Positions 27,166 through 36,084 are shown, counted from the first letter of the stretch. The stretch: 64,000 nucleotides of DNA from Candidatus Scalindua sp. SCAELEC01 (GCA_004282745.1 SHMT01000004.1:117490-181489); one strand, 5' to 3'. Numbers and translations are program-made. Notes: a model not told the origin generated them from the letters alone.

Positions 27166-27497
27166 TCACACGAAGACACCAAGGCACAAAGATGTGATTC
27201 CTGTCACCCACCCCGATTGTACAGGTAGAAGTGAAAATGAGGTTTGGGAAATTGAATAATATTAATTATAGTCAGCAGCGTCCGGTTAGGTTTTTGCGTA
27301 GGCGGTTTTTGTCATACCCGAACGCTTTTATCGGGTATCCAGATACTCGTTTCATCCTAGATTCCCGCTAAAAACATGCGGGAATGACTGCATTTGGGCA
27401 ATAAGTTACTCACGCAAAAACCTAACCGGACAATGATGAATTATAGTCGGAAAAAATAAATAAACTTAAATTTTGTGGTCTTTGCGGCTTTGTGTGA
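27166..27497. repeat. Degenerate inverted-repeat element, family F (second copy), split by element C1
   Basis: TCACACGAAGACACCAAGG at 27166-27184 and the complement of TCACACAAAGCCGCAAAG at 27480-27497 form imperfect ends similar to the copy at 7785. The gap is filled by element C1 and its target duplications. The region 27026-27535 holds no supported gene. Confidence 0.4.
27274..27438. mobile_element. MITE-like element C1 with 10-bp target duplication
   Basis: A 165-bp element with ends AGCAGCGTCCGGTTAGG and CCTAACCGGACAATGATG; the core GTCCGGTTAGGTTTTTGCG is an inverted repeat with the right end. It is flanked by an exact 10-bp direct repeat AATTATAGTC (27264-27273 and 27439-27448), which marks a genuine insertion. 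The interior contains a further palindrome around TTCCCGCTAAAAACATGCGGGAA. No coding capacity. Confidence 0.8.
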
Positions 27498-27535
27498 TGT
27501 ATAGTAATTAAATTATTTGATCAGAAAGTTAGGTT

Positions 27536-28309
27536 ATGATTGAGATACTGAAGAAATTACCTAAGACAAACTGTGGTGAGTGTGGTGAGTTGACGTGTAT
27601 GGCGTTTGCTCTCCAGGTAAGCAATGCAAAACGGAATCTAACAGATTGTCCTTTTGTGGAAGGAGAAAATAGTGAGGAGACATCCACTAAGTCGGTAAAA
27701 ACACTGGAAGACAATTATGGACGTGTCAGTGCTGAGCTCGAAGAGAAGGCCAGGCAGATAAATTTTAAAGAGTCCGCACGTTCCATTGGAGGCCATTATG
27801 AAAACCGGGATGGAAGAGAAACCATAAAGCTACAACTAATGGATAAAATCTACGAAATGCGTCCTGAAGGTCTGTTTCAAAACAGTGAATATTGTAAAGA
27901 TTCTTGGACAAAGATCATTGTCTATGACTACCTGACGAGAATGGGAAAACAACCTCTATCGGGAGATTGGGTTACGTTAGGATGTTTCAGGAATACGGCA
28001 TCGCATGTTAAGGCGTTTCATAAGAAGTCTGAAGAGAAGATTGCTGAAGCCTTCAATCATAACATTGATGGCTTAAAATTACGCTGTAGTCAGTTTGAAG
28101 GCAGAGAGGACCAGGGAAAGATAACGGCTGATTATGTCTGCCGTTTTAACCTATTACCACGTATACCTCTCTATCTGTGCTTTTGGGAAGCAGATGAAGA
28201 GTATCAGGCTAGTTGCAAGCTTTTTCTTGATAGTAATGCCGAAGACTATATTGATATAGAGTATCTTGCTTATCTGGTAGAGAGCTTCGTTGACTTATTT
28301 ATTGGTTGA
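27536..28309 (+). CDS. Fe-S domain plus DUF3786 protein
   Basis: A 257-residue protein. Residues 1-42 match the CX2CX4C...C Fe-S domain found in the corrinoid/Fe-S protein of the acetyl-CoA pathway: LPKTNCGECGELTCMAFALQV, with a fourth Cys in DCPF at about 39. Residues 60-255 look like DUF3786, with ESARSIGGHYEN, GDWVTLGCFRNTASHVKAF and RIPLYLCFWEADEEY. Family members occur in anaerobes that use one-carbon or corrinoid chemistry, and a role in corrinoid or Fe-S protein activation is only a guess. It stands alone. Its last two codons and stop are supplied by element A5 (GGT TGA), changing the predicted final Tyr to Gly. Confidence 0.72.
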   Translation: MIEILKKLPKTNCGECGELTCMAFALQVSNAKRNLTDCPFVEGENSEETSTKSVKTLEDNYGRVSAELEEKARQINFKESARSIGGHYENRDGRETIKLQLMDKIYEMRPEGLFQNSEYCKDSWTKIIVYDYLTRMGKQPLSGDWVTLGCFRNTASHVKAFHKKSEEKIAEAFNHNIDGLKLRCSQFEGREDQGKITADYVCRFNLLPRIPLYLCFWEADEEYQASCKLFLDSNAEDYIDIEYLAYLVESFVDLFIG

Positions 28310-28427
28310 ACGAAAACTACCCATCTACGGCGTTGCTGTAATAATTTCGTAATCCTCAAGTACATGAGTACGTTCCGGTTACGAAATTATTACGCGCCTT
28401 GTATCTGGTTAGTTTTCGTTCAACCAA
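28302..28427. mobile_element. Family A variant A5 (126 bp) at a gene end
   Basis: TA-flanked (28300-28301, 28428-28429) with perfect 18-bp ends TTGGTTGAACGAAAACTA and their reverse complement. The centre TAATAATTTCGTAA ... TTACGAAATTATTA folds back on itself with a short loop near ACATGAGT, so the whole element is one near-continuous hairpin. It overlaps the 3-prime end of the DUF3786 gene and provides its stop codon. Confidence 0.8.
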
Positions 28428-28466
28428 TATTTATTAAGTAAGGGGCCGAGAAAAACGATTATGAAA

Positions 28467-28649
28467 TCATTGCAAATTGACGAAGCTTAAGACATACTCG
28501 CGTAGAGGGGGTATACAATAAACCAACACCCCAATGATGATGATAAAGAAGACGATCTTGAAAAGAAACTTCATTGTCTTAAATAAGGTCCTCAGAACAA
28601 CAAACCCTACAATAAGTACAATCGCAATAATGATATAATTGGTTATCAT
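28467..28649 (-). CDS. Possible small membrane protein (60 residues)
   Basis: The product starts MITNYIIIAIVLIVGFVV and has two hydrophobic helices (about 4-21 and 28-46) separated by a basic turn (RTLFKTMKFLFK). No family is recognised and no strong ribosome site is seen. It lies between elements A5 and B4. Helix length and charge placement look protein-like, but it could be chance in AT-rich DNA. Confidence 0.4.
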   Translation of the reverse strand: MITNYIIIAIVLIVGFVVLRTLFKTMKFLFKIVFFIIIIGVLVYCIPPLREYVLSFVNLQ

Positions 28650-28680
28650 GATCTATGATAAAGCAAGAAAATTTGATTTA

Positions 28681-28813
28681 TACTAAAACCGATTTGGTTT
28701 TAGGCTTTTTAAAAAACCAAAGCTTGGTGAAGGTATCCCCGGACAAAAGCGCCGAGGACTTTACTCGCTCAATTTTATCTCTGATTTATCAGAAAACCAT
28801 TATGTGATGAGTA
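28681..28813 (-). mobile_element. Family B element B4
   Basis: This copy begins TACTAAAACCGATTTGG after a TA (28679-28680) and ends ATGTGATGAGTA, the right-hand TA being mutated to TC. It carries the extra hairpin segment around CCCCGGACAAAAG ... GCGCCGAGGAC found in copies B6, B8 and B9. No coding capacity. Confidence 0.7.
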
Positions 28814-28925
28814 TCGTGAATAGATTTCCCTAAAACGAGCTGAGAAAAAAGCCGCTTTCAGCGGGGTGTCATTCATCAAGAATAATTCGAATAGGGATTT
28901 ATATGGTAAGCCGTTACTAGTTGTT

Positions 28926-29030
28926 TTAACGCCGAGGCGCTGAGGTCGCAGAGAAAAAACAAATTTCTGTTGTAGGGGGTCAGAATGAGAACCCCTCCTT
29001 CACTCTGCATCCTCCGCGCCTCGGCGTTAA
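28926..29030. repeat. Inverted-repeat element, family E (28-bp arms)
   Basis: The left arm TTAACGCCGAGGCGCTGAGG (28926-28945, continuing to CAGAG) pairs with the right arm CTCTGCATCCTCCGCGCC...GCGTTAA ending at 29030, with a few mismatches. The total is 105 bp. Sequences of this kind recur in many bacterial genomes. A separate GC-rich hairpin, related to the one nested in family B, lies at about 29098-29131. Confidence 0.65.
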
Positions 29031-29176
29031 GATAATTCAATCTGGAATTATCATTTAAAATACGGTGAAAAAACAACAACTTACCTGACCGAATAGGTAC
29101 CTGTCCGAACGGCGGAGCCGGGCGGGCAGGTGGCAAGACATCGACAACATGCAAAAATGCTTGAATCGTATATCCT

Positions 29177-29611
29177 CTAGGCCTTAAACGGTGTGACCCA
29201 GAGATCGTGTCTGTTACAGAAACTGGTTGCATAGAATGAGGAGCGAACCCAGGCATGTTGGGAACTACCCGCTGGTAATTCAAATTCAGATTTTGCCTCT
29301 GCATCTGATGAAGAAAAAGTCTTCTCCCCTATAACCTCACCACTTTGAGTAACCACCGTGTGTCTAACAATATAGTGTGGCTCTGCCATACCATGATTCG
29401 TAGTGACCGTAACCCTATTTCCTTCAACAGTAACAACAGGAGTGTGGCCTTTCTCCTTCCCTGACCATTTACCCGGTCTCTCACTGGTATAGACAATTCC
29501 CCCTTTTGGCATTGAACAAGAACCCCCCGCCATCACGGGTGATACATGACCGACAACTGCACCGACAGCAACAGCTGCTGACGTTTTTAAGAATTCTCTT
29601 CTATTTGACAT
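29177..29611 (-). CDS. Tat-exported superoxide reductase-like protein
   Basis: A 144-residue protein with a twin-arginine leader (SNRREFLKTSAAVAVGAVVG) and a desulfoferrodoxin/neelaredoxin domain. All five iron ligands of the catalytic centre can be placed: H56 (GHTPV), H73 (NHGM), H79 (PHYI), C132 and H135 (FCNRHDLW). The enzyme reduces superoxide to peroxide without forming oxygen. There is no N-terminal desulforedoxin domain, so it is of the one-iron type. Export suggests protection in the periplasm or an internal compartment. The ATG at 29611 follows GGGGAGGAG by 7 nt. It is 252 bp downstream of the S41 protease on the same strand and may have its own promoter. Confidence 0.85.
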   Translation of the reverse strand: MSNRREFLKTSAAVAVGAVVGHVSPVMAGGSCSMPKGGIVYTSERPGKWSGKEKGHTPVVTVEGNRVTVTTNHGMAEPHYIVRHTVVTQSGEVIGEKTFSSSDAEAKSEFELPAGSSQHAWVRSSFYATSFCNRHDLWVTPFKA

Positions 29612-29863
29612 ATTAGTACTCCTCCCCAATAAAAAAAAGTAACTTCAATAATGGTTTACGCAAAGAATAAACCTCTTTCCAAAAAGAGAATTTACCGACC
29701 TCTATTATCCCAAATGGAGCATCATTGTCAAATTCTTATTGATATTTTTAAATAGCTCATAAAGTGTAAAGGGAGATCATTTCGAACAGATCTGAGAATG
29801 CAGTTTGAATACACAAGAAATCTCCTTCATTGTTACCATCCAGAGTGAAATATTTCTTATTAA

Positions 29864-31000
29864 TTATTCATGTTCACCAGACTCTATGATATCTAATGTA
29901 ATCGTTTCATATTCGTCTTCAGAAAAGACAGAGCTTGTGGTTATGGGGTAGTTGGGTTCAAGACCTTCTGTGTGAAAGTAGTTTCCGTTTGGGGTACGTA
30001 ATACCCCGTTGGTAACAAAGAGTGCGGATCCGTCGGATAATTCAACTATGCTCTGGGTCACTCCTTTTCCAAAAGAGGTTTTACCTATGGAGACTGCGCG
30101 GTTGTTTTCAACCAGGGCTGCAATAAACACTTCTGCCGCACTTGCTGTGAGTCCGTCCTGCCACAATACCAGTGTTGAATCAGGGTATAGTGGTACATTA
30201 GCAGACTTGTATTCCTTAATACCTTTATTTGATTTAATGCCTACAACCTTAGAACCTCTATCCAGGAACAGTGATGCCGCATCAACAGCCTCAAAAAGGT
30301 CACCGCCAGTATTTCCTCTCAGGTCAACGATCATGGTAGTTCCAGGTATCAGAATATCTAAAATACTCCGGATCTCTTGGGTTGTCTCCCGTGTAAAACG
30401 GAATATTTTTAATATTAACAGATGGCCGGATCGATGAAGAGATACAGAACGAAACTTGATTGGTCGGCGGAGTAGGGAACACTGTTTCGTCGCATTTTGA
30501 GAATCATCGAAAACCAATGATACAGAAGTTCCGATCTTACCCCGTATTAAATACCCTACGGTGATAATAGATTTTTCTTCTACCGATTGGTCATCTACAA
30601 ACGTAAGTGTGTTGCCGTACTCCACTCCTGCTTTCCTTGCCGGTCCATCAGGATAGGGGATACAGACAACCCTTCCGGAACTATCACGAAAGATATCCAT
30701 TCCAACTCCGCAATACTGTTCACTCTGAGAACGTCTATATTCAGCATACTCATCTGGTGAAAGGTAATCTGAGTAACGGTCCCGTTCCCGCATAGAGGAG
30801 CGAATGGCTTTATATATTATCTGCCTGGTGGTTTCAGTTTCAACCGTATTTTCCTGAATCTTGACTACTGCTTCATAAAAGAGAAGCATATCTTCATTAC
30901 TCGTCCATGCGGTCTGGTTGGGCTGACAAATTGCAGTACCAGATAATCTAAAAGCGATATTGAGAGCAATTATCCAGAGATATAATAGACGTAAAGGCAT
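29864..31000 (-). CDS. S41-family C-terminal processing protease with PDZ domain
   Basis: An exported serine protease of the CtpA/Prc type, 378 residues. Residues 1-25 form a signal sequence. A short helical domain follows (RDRYSDYLSPDEYAEY), then a PDZ domain (about 95-175, GVGMDI, GPARKAGVEYGN). The catalytic core has DLRGNTGGD (226-234), Ser287 (TASAAEV) and Lys312 (SFGKGVTQ), 25 residues apart as in E. coli Prc. Such proteases trim or degrade periplasmic and outer-membrane proteins. It is the last gene of a minus-strand run that begins with the VWA protein, 50 bp after a coiled-coil lipoprotein, which suggests it processes a component of that system. Confidence 0.92.
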   Translation of the reverse strand: MPLRLLYLWIIALNIAFRLSGTAICQPNQTAWTSNEDMLLFYEAVVKIQENTVETETTRQIIYKAIRSSMRERDRYSDYLSPDEYAEYRRSQSEQYCGVGMDIFRDSSGRVVCIPYPDGPARKAGVEYGNTLTFVDDQSVEEKSIITVGYLIRGKIGTSVSLVFDDSQNATKQCSLLRRPIKFRSVSLHRSGHLLILKIFRFTRETTQEIRSILDILIPGTTMIVDLRGNTGGDLFEAVDAASLFLDRGSKVVGIKSNKGIKEYKSANVPLYPDSTLVLWQDGLTASAAEVFIAALVENNRAVSIGKTSFGKGVTQSIVELSDGSALFVTNGVLRTPNGNYFHTEGLEPNYPITTSSVFSEDEYETITLDIIESGEHE

Positions 31001-31050
31001 AAGTTTTTACAAAAAACATTTAAGTTTTACCTGTTTTGCAATGGGTAGAT

Positions 31051-31521
31051 TTAAAGATCGCTAAGCATTTCTGCTTCTTCCATCAACCTTGCAAGCTCAT
31101 CCTTGAGCTCTCTTAATTCTCTCTCCTTTAGCCCGGTATCGGTAAGTTTTTTTTTCATACCCTTCAACTCTAGGTCAATTTTCCACTTTGCATGTTTTTG
31201 TAAATCCGTACGAAGAGTGCTATTTGCAATCTCTCCTTCAATCATATCAATTTCTTTGTCCAATACTGCTATCTGTCTTGCCCTCTCATCTTCTTCTGCC
31301 TGTTTGTTTGTGAACTGTTCTTTAAGATTTTCAGAATTCTGCTGCATCACGGTATTCTCTCTTTTTAAAGCTATTTTTTGACTTCTACGATCATCAAGCC
31401 GTTTTTCGTATGCCCTTGGGTTATAACTAAACAGACCTCCCCGTCTTGGGTCAGTTGTCGTTTGGCAACCTACTGAAAACATAAGGAAAACAAATGAAAT
31501 TATTATCTTTACTTTTTTCAT
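31051..31521 (-). CDS. Putative coiled-coil lipoprotein, function unknown
   Basis: A 156-residue protein starting MKKVKIIISFVFLMFSVGC, with a signal sequence and a lipobox-like Cys at 19, though Ser at position -3 is not ideal. From about residue 45 to the end it is highly charged and helical, with repeated heptad-like stretches (EEDERARQIAVLDKEIDMIE; LKGMKKKLTDTGLKERELRE). The last residues LARLMEEAEMLSDL continue the helix. A longer start at 31542 (TTG) would put the signal core too far in. It resembles the gene just upstream in design and may be its partner. Confidence 0.6.
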   Translation of the reverse strand: MKKVKIIISFVFLMFSVGCQTTTDPRRGGLFSYNPRAYEKRLDDRRSQKIALKRENTVMQQNSENLKEQFTNKQAEEDERARQIAVLDKEIDMIEGEIANSTLRTDLQKHAKWKIDLELKGMKKKLTDTGLKERELRELKDELARLMEEAEMLSDL

Positions 31522-31595
31522 GTATGGGTAATATTTGGACAAATACGTATGAAATAGAATGCTGCCTTTGACGCATTAATTGTGAAAAAATACTA

Positions 31596-32261
31596 TCATA
31601 CTGACATACGGCTTGACAAGGATGCTAACTTATCGGTCTGTAACTTTAACTCTTTCATATGCGCTTTTAGTTCGGAAATCTCCCAATCTAATGCTTTTGT
31701 ATATTCGTTGTGACCTACTTCCCTCATTGTCTCATCCAATACTTTCTGCTGGTTTTCCAATTCGTAATTTGCCTCTGCAAGTTGTAACTCGGCCTCAACC
31801 CGTTTAGCATCGACTCTCTCCTTTTCACTCTTTAAAGCAGCTTTCTTGACTCTTTTGTTATTGTAGTCATTAACTAACCGGGCTGTTGTTGCATCTAAAT
31901 CCACGATGTTCTTGTCAAGTTCTAAATTGAACTCCAGAGTCTCTCTGTTTTTCTCATTCAGACTGATGATGCAGGCATCCAACCAATCCTCAGCCTTCGC
32001 ATATTTTTCTTTCTCCTTGGCGACATGGGCTCCATATGCATAACCAGCAGCTCCTCCTGCGAGCGCTCCGGCAGCGGCTCCAATAATCGCTCCTTCTCCT
32101 CCGCCGAATGCGGCTCCAAGGAGACCTCCAAGGAGGGCGCCTCCACCCACACCAACGGCGGTACCCTCTGCCTTTGTCCTGGTATTGTCATTAGTTTGGC
32201 AACCTGTTAAGCATGAAATACCGATCCCCAAAACAAACAAAACAATTAAAAAAATTTTCAT
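31596..32261 (-). CDS. Glycine-zipper lipoprotein with coiled coil
   Basis: A 221-residue protein. The signal peptide ends in a textbook lipobox LTGC (about residues 18-21). A glycine zipper follows (GVGGGALLGGLLGAAFGGG, GAAAGALAGGAAGYAYGA, about 37-77), a motif that packs helices in membranes. The C-terminal 140 residues form a long coiled coil rich in Lys and Glu. The start at 32261 follows AAAGGGG by 8 nt; the frame is open further upstream but without good signals. Known glycine-zipper lipoproteins include SlyB/Rcp-like envelope proteins, and a structural envelope role is inference. Confidence 0.75.
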   Translation of the reverse strand: MKIFLIVLFVLGIGISCLTGCQTNDNTRTKAEGTAVGVGGGALLGGLLGAAFGGGEGAIIGAAAGALAGGAAGYAYGAHVAKEKEKYAKAEDWLDACIISLNEKNRETLEFNLELDKNIVDLDATTARLVNDYNNKRVKKAALKSEKERVDAKRVEAELQLAEANYELENQQKVLDETMREVGHNEYTKALDWEISELKAHMKELKLQTDKLASLSSRMSV

Positions 32262-32367
32262 GTTACAACCCCTTTCTTTTCTGTAGACAGTAATCTGTTT
32301 TTCTCCGTAAGCAGTAAATCTGATATAAAGATATGAAGAATGCAGGTGCGTTTGTAAATCATTTTGG

Positions 32368-34023
32368 TTATTTTCCCATATCGGTAAAATCTTGCCTCCA
32401 TTTACCTCTGTCAGAATGTTTGTCTCTCTTATAGATAAAAAAATGCCCCTGCACCGTTTTAAGCACTCGAAGTTGATCAGGTGCGTTATGTTCAACCAGA
32501 AAGGTAATATATTTTTCAAACCCTTTCTCAATCGCCCCAGGATCACTCCTTGCAAGTTGGCGAAATGTATCGGAATAAGAGGTCAGTGCATTTTCTATAT
32601 TTTGTCTTACTTCTGTCATGCGGAGGTTTAATTTTTGTACCATTTTTGTACTCTCAGATTTCTCCGAGATTGTTAAAATCTTATGCAATTTGGGTAGTTT
32701 TTTTAGTTCCCTGAAGATGAAAAAACCTTGTTCCGCTGCAATCTTGGCCCAGGCGTATGCGGACACCTCATCAGCCTCCTTCAAAATAAATCTGATATCA
32801 CCCATAGCAGCATCAAGAAAGCCTATTTCCTGTTTCACACCTTCCGGAATAGTACCCATTTTGCTCAATTCCTCTTTCAGTCTGTGTAGATGCTTGAACG
32901 CATCAATATTTTTTACATCAGTCTGGGTAATAGTAGGGCTGACTGATACTGCAGCAGGCATGTCGGCACCCTTTCCCCCTCGGTATGCGTTCCAGGCTGT
33001 TTCTAGTTGTCTGGTTACACCACGGTCTGCATATATTATAGAAGAAAGTACGAGTCGAAAACCCATGGTTGGTTTCCGATTTGGTTTGAACCCCTTCTCT
33101 ATACTTCCTAAGTAAAAGGGTTCCTCTGTTCTGTGAGAAGAGCGGATTTTATTCCCGGATGTGAGATAGTGGCCTCCCCGGGATACAAATCCACCCATGC
33201 GGCCCTGGTAATACTCTATTTGGTACAGGCTAAATGTCATTTCTGAAATATTTCCTAGTATATCGTGTATTCCCAACACACTGGGTTCTAGTAAACCGGT
33301 TTTTTTTAGTTTATTATGAGAGGACTGCGGGCCAGAGGTCCATTCAAACTTTGCCAGGTTACCCGTGTAAGGCTTTTTGCGTTCAAAATCATCAGCTGAA
33401 ACGAGAGATCCTCCCCGTGCGGCAAACTCCCACTCTACCTCGCTGGGTAGACGGACATATCCAACGGCCCTTTGGTTTTTGGGGAGTTTGTCAATGGCAT
33501 TTACAAAAAGCCATTGGTTATAGCGGTCTACAAACTCCATGGCTTCAAAGAACGAGATATTATGTACCGGATACCGACTCTTGAGTGTTTCTTCCGTCTT
33601 ATCATCAGAAAGTCCCATAACGGAAACATATTGGGCTTCCGTAACTTCATATTTACCTATGTAATAGAGCCAATCCCTTCTCCCATTGCACTCTCCCACA
33701 AATGCTCCTCCCAAAGCGACTGTAGTAGGGTACTCTTTGAATCCTCCATTAGGATCTCCAACTTTGAATTTCCGCATAGCATATGGATCGTCACTCTCCC
33801 CAATGTAAACGGGTCGAAAAACCATGCACGCATTACCTGGCATAGGCAAGATAAGGTCTCCATCGGATGGCTTTGGATTGAAAATGTCTGCCCTGATAGG
33901 GTTAATGGAAGAAATCAGTACCAGTATCAAGATTGCGACAACAGAAATCATCTGATAACGAAATGATTTCCCCTTTTTATTGATAGAATTGCAATAAATC
34001 AATGAATTTGGATAGTTATACAT
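32368..34023 (-). CDS. Exported FGE-sulfatase-fold protein lacking the catalytic cysteines
   Basis: A 551-residue protein. A hydrophobic segment (MISVVAILILVLISS, residues 25-39) acts as a signal, so the true start could be 33951. Residues about 60-330 form a formylglycine-generating-enzyme-type domain: KYEVTEAQYVSVMG, VRLPSEVEWEFAARGG, DILGNISEMT, VSRGGHYL and TMGFRLVL. The region where FGE carries its two copper-binding cysteines (after the RGG) reads HYLTSGNKIRSSHRTEE, without Cys. So it probably binds a ligand or acts structurally, as many FGE-like proteins do. The C-terminal 200 residues are helical with no recognised family. It lies in the operon between the ABC permease and the glycine-zipper lipoprotein. 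Confidence 0.78.
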   Translation of the reverse strand: MYNYPNSLIYCNSINKKGKSFRYQMISVVAILILVLISSINPIRADIFNPKPSDGDLILPMPGNACMVFRPVYIGESDDPYAMRKFKVGDPNGGFKEYPTTVALGGAFVGECNGRRDWLYYIGKYEVTEAQYVSVMGLSDDKTEETLKSRYPVHNISFFEAMEFVDRYNQWLFVNAIDKLPKNQRAVGYVRLPSEVEWEFAARGGSLVSADDFERKKPYTGNLAKFEWTSGPQSSHNKLKKTGLLEPSVLGIHDILGNISEMTFSLYQIEYYQGRMGGFVSRGGHYLTSGNKIRSSHRTEEPFYLGSIEKGFKPNRKPTMGFRLVLSSIIYADRGVTRQLETAWNAYRGGKGADMPAAVSVSPTITQTDVKNIDAFKHLHRLKEELSKMGTIPEGVKQEIGFLDAAMGDIRFILKEADEVSAYAWAKIAAEQGFFIFRELKKLPKLHKILTISEKSESTKMVQKLNLRMTEVRQNIENALTSYSDTFRQLARSDPGAIEKGFEKYITFLVEHNAPDQLRVLKTVQGHFFIYKRDKHSDRGKWRQDFTDMGK

Positions 34024-34118
34024 ATGATAAAATTTGAACTTTCAAATTTGAAAAACCACTAAACATTACCACACGTTATGAAATTCAGGGAATTTAGATT
34101 ACGTACTACAGGGCGATA

Positions 34119-36032
34119 TTATTCATCCCTTAAGGCCTCGGCTGGTTCAATCCTGGTAACACGCCATGCGGCTATGGTACCGGCCAGCACCGCAACTGCC
34201 ACCGTAGTGCCAAGTATAATTAAGAGATGCCAGATAGAAAGACAACAGAGGCTCTCTTCCACTTGTAGGTGACTACTGAACAGCGAATTGATAATCCAGG
34301 CTAGAGATTCAAAAAAGAGAAAGGCCATACAGACACCTCCTACAGCAATGATTATGCCTTGATAGATAGGAAAGCGTAACAGGGATGCACCGGAGAGGCC
34401 GATCAGGCGAAGTATACTGAGATCTTTTCGCTTACGCTCCACAGAGGCGTAGAGACTCGCCATCAATGCGGCCACACCACCGATAATGCCTACTGCCGCA
34501 ATCAACCAAAATATGAGAGTCAGATAGGTATCTAGCTCAGAAACATCACGGATACGCTCCGCTTCGGTATGAACGGGAATACCCTCTTCCTCCAGGTGCT
34601 GCCTGATACGGTCAACATCGTCAATAGTTGATGCATACAGACGAAAACCGGCATAACCACGACGAGAAAGAACAAACTCACTGATTCTATTATCGAAGGT
34701 AATGTTCCGGAGTTTAAACAAATTCAGTATGCCGGCAAGCCTTGCTGGAACAAAAGCAGTATTTCGCTGTTCAATTTCGTGCGGGACTAAATCAGATACA
34801 ATTTGAACCGGAAAGATAAGTGAATCATCATCTCTCGTTATGCGCAATTGCACAGAACTATCCGGTATTTTGATACTTTTCGGTAACATGATTTTACGCC
34901 ATTGTGTCGTGTCAGAATTATTGACACCTGCATCCACTTCACTGCCCCAGGTAGGGATTGGAACCATCCCAATAGCTACAGCTTTTTCCAGAGGAATAGA
35001 GAGGCTTAAAAGGGAAAGAGTTGTAAGTACATGGTTAGAATTATCAACAAGTTCAGCATTTAATCCGCGTACCCAGGGTATCAAGATGGCCTCAAAACCG
35101 CGTAGTCGAGACCTGATAGAACGGACGTTCTCATTGCCAGCAGGTTTTCTTTTGGTAGAGAGCAGGTAAATAGTTTTTCCTGGTGACAACAGATATCCTG
35201 CCCGTTCTAAAAGCTCCTCTGTTGTCATCAGCTCTATCTTTGTGAAACCACTGTTATTGATTAATTTGAACTCTTCTACCTTATTCAGCTTTTTTGGGAG
35301 AATAACAACCAAACCGTCATAGCGAGGATAAGCCTTGGGAGTTGATCCTTCCCAACCGTATTCAGGTACTGCCTGACCGTCCTTGAAACTCTCAACCGCC
35401 TCCAGGATTTCCAGACGGACATAGATAGACTTTAATGTACTTGCTCTTTCTGAAAGCACTCCGGTAACCTTGAGGCTAAGTTGTCCCTTTTCGTAACGGG
35501 AACTTCTGTAGCGTTTTACTGTTACAAAAAGGGTGTCACCACTCTTTGCGCCAAGCTCTTCTGCGGCAGCATTGGTGAGGACACATTGGTCAATCGTGGG
35601 AATAGAAGCTCCGTTTTCCATAATGAGCCGGTCACCATCATCAGTTGGGATAATATTCAGAGCGATCTTTTTCTGGACTTCATTTACAGAATCACCTGTT
35701 ACCCGGGCTTCTACTGAAGCTGAAATTTGGCGAGTAGTAGGCACTATAAAGGAAACATCTTCTCTGCTTCTGAGTTTATTAAACCACTCCTTTGTAAAAG
35801 ATTTGCTCGTCAAAGGTCTCATTTCACGATTTCTGGGGTCCTGTACTAGGCGAAAACGTAACACCTCAATAGTTCCAAATTTTAGACCGAAGAGAATCAT
35901 TAAGGGTGAGAGCACTGCGGTAACGGCCATAATCAGACAGATAGTCAAAACCCATTCGTGCCTCAAATCAGCGCGAGAAAGCTGAAATACGATACCCAAA
36001 TGATCTCCCATTCTTCTGGCCGGTTTATCCAT
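34119..36032 (-). CDS. ABC transporter permease, MacB/FtsX type
   Basis: A 637-residue inner-membrane protein. One membrane helix near residues 28-50 is followed by about 450 residues of periplasmic domain and three C-terminal helices (about 512-535, 560-585, 600-625). RKDLSILRLIGLSGASLLR is the FtsX-domain signature that contacts the ATPase, and the final RIEPAEALRDE is typical of MacB/LolC-type permeases. These are mechanotransmission transporters that act on envelope lipids, lipoproteins or proteins rather than importing solutes. It pairs with the ATPase 52 bp upstream. Confidence 0.85.
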   Translation of the reverse strand: MDKPARRMGDHLGIVFQLSRADLRHEWVLTICLIMAVTAVLSPLMILFGLKFGTIEVLRFRLVQDPRNREMRPLTSKSFTKEWFNKLRSREDVSFIVPTTRQISASVEARVTGDSVNEVQKKIALNIIPTDDGDRLIMENGASIPTIDQCVLTNAAAEELGAKSGDTLFVTVKRYRSSRYEKGQLSLKVTGVLSERASTLKSIYVRLEILEAVESFKDGQAVPEYGWEGSTPKAYPRYDGLVVILPKKLNKVEEFKLINNSGFTKIELMTTEELLERAGYLLSPGKTIYLLSTKRKPAGNENVRSIRSRLRGFEAILIPWVRGLNAELVDNSNHVLTTLSLLSLSIPLEKAVAIGMVPIPTWGSEVDAGVNNSDTTQWRKIMLPKSIKIPDSSVQLRITRDDDSLIFPVQIVSDLVPHEIEQRNTAFVPARLAGILNLFKLRNITFDNRISEFVLSRRGYAGFRLYASTIDDVDRIRQHLEEEGIPVHTEAERIRDVSELDTYLTLIFWLIAAVGIIGGVAALMASLYASVERKRKDLSILRLIGLSGASLLRFPIYQGIIIAVGGVCMAFLFFESLAWIINSLFSSHLQVEESLCCLSIWHLLIILGTTVAVAVLAGTIAAWRVTRIEPAEALRDE

Positions 36033-36084
36033 ATTTGTTTATATCAGTTTAGTTTTACAACCATTCAGTAGTTAAAAAGAGGCA

